From Deltaproteobacteria bacterium (GTDB taxonomy: Bacteria; Myxococcota; Myxococcia; SLRQ01): a stretch of 64,000 nucleotides of DNA. Positions 63,745 to 64,000 of this stretch are shown here, in pieces. Numbering within the stretch: the stretch's first letter is position 1; the number at the start of each line of letters is the position of its first letter. The notes beneath the pieces are model-generated. The model was not told the origin of the DNA and searched no databases. It worked only from the letters and a program-made list of their open reading frames with translations. The stretch spans positions 1 to 64,000 of the forward strand of contig JARGFU010000021.1 of assembly GCA_029210625.1 (NCBI GenBank). Direction: 5' to 3'. The position numbers were made by a program, and so were the translations under genes.

Positions 63745-64000
63745 CGCACCAGCTTGGACAGGGCCTTGAAGTGGGGATCCTCGGCGGTCTGCAGGAGGTC
63801 GAAGAGCACCGTCTCGGTGCCGGAGATCGTCGCCCCCAGCCCGTGCATCAGCTCCAGGCCGACCTTCCAGTTCTCCTTCGTGCGGGAGGTGCATCCGTCC
63901 CGCGCCACGTGGACGAACCAGCCCAGCTCCACCAGATCGCGCACGGTCTGGAAGACGCAGACGTGGGTCTCCTGCCCGACCACGATCACCTGGCGGCGGT
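63741..64000 (-). CDS. Isochorismatase-family hydrolase (5' end beyond the window)
   Basis: The last 85 residues of a larger protein. RRQVIVVGQETHVCVFQTVR contains the family's catalytic Cys in ETHVCV, and VHVARDGCTSRTKENWKVGL is the following strand-helix. Members include nicotinamidases and YcaC-type hydrolases; the substrate cannot be told from this part. The frame is open at the right edge, so the Asp and Lys of the catalytic triad lie outside. Confidence 0.85.
   Translation of the reverse strand, partial: RRQVIVVGQETHVCVFQTVRDLVELGWFVHVARDGCTSRTKENWKVGLELMHGLGATISGTETVLFDLLQTAEDPHFKALSKLVR

Overview
The window is about 64 kb of uniformly very GC-rich bacterial chromosome. The gene content points to a member of Myxococcota or a relative (former Deltaproteobacteria): four Hanks-type Ser/Thr kinases, FHA proteins with zinc ribbons, PEGA and TPR proteins, many lipoproteins, a PilZ protein, and an alkaline-phosphatase-superfamily cluster. 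This placement is an inference from gene content. I see no rRNA, tRNA, CRISPR array, insertion sequence, integrase of a mobile element or prophage. The one tyrosine recombinase is the housekeeping XerC. The window is a stable core region of tightly packed operons with many 1-4 nt stop/start overlaps.

Layout. 0-6.8 kb (minus strand): a membrane-anchored unknown (cut by the edge), a GAF-GGDEF diguanylate cyclase, the salvage genes hpt, upp and tdk, a kinase carrying a ribbon-helix-helix tail, a degenerate receiver and a PEGA lipoprotein-like protein. 6.9-14.7 kb: a UbiA-type prenyltransferase, MoxR ATPase, a large TPR protein, a CPBP protease, and a subtilase with a membrane C-terminus coupled to a tiny beta-rich protein. 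14.7-19 kb: engB, ResB-like and tetraheme cytochrome genes, then coaE and an SDR reductase. 18.9-23.2 kb: an operon of J-domain protein, Hsp70 and a TPR protein. 23.3-29.8 kb: xerC-hslV-hslU, a phosphodiesterase, argB and argD. 29.9-40.6 kb: a K+ channel, then the envelope-type locus of flippase-like protein, alkaline-phosphatase-superfamily enzymes and a GT4 glycosyltransferase. 40.7-50.8 kb: topA, dprA, LysM protein, pgeF coupled to a kinase, a Cys-rich lipoprotein, a DsrE-like protein, kamA and ridA. 50.8-64 kb: a bifunctional (p)ppGpp synthetase/hydrolase, the PilZ-kinase-LysM operon, the FHA-kinase-FHA locus, dksA, a DacZ-type diadenylate cyclase, a DUF2400 protein and an isochorismatase-family gene cut by the right edge.

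How the genes work together. Signalling dominates: c-di-GMP synthesis (GGDEF) and reception (PilZ), c-di-AMP synthesis (DacZ-like), (p)ppGpp turnover plus DksA, and Ser/Thr phosphorylation read by FHA domains are all encoded here. The second theme is the envelope: LysM proteins, PgeF, the DUF2400/phosphodiesterase genes, lipoproteins and a putative lipid or glycan modification locus. The third is protein quality control (HslUV, Hsp70/J, subtilase, CPBP).

The most unusual points are the kinase with a DNA-binding-type tail, the Hsp70 operon whose two partners share one winged-helix-like module, the zinc-ribbon-tagged kinase flanked by two zinc-ribbon FHA proteins, five alkaline-phosphatase-superfamily enzymes without a sulfatase cysteine (four ending in a similar Gly-Tyr tail), and two families of palindromic repeats at gene 3' ends. 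Several gene heads have a TAGGNT box 6-7 nt before the start codon, which suggests leaderless mRNAs.
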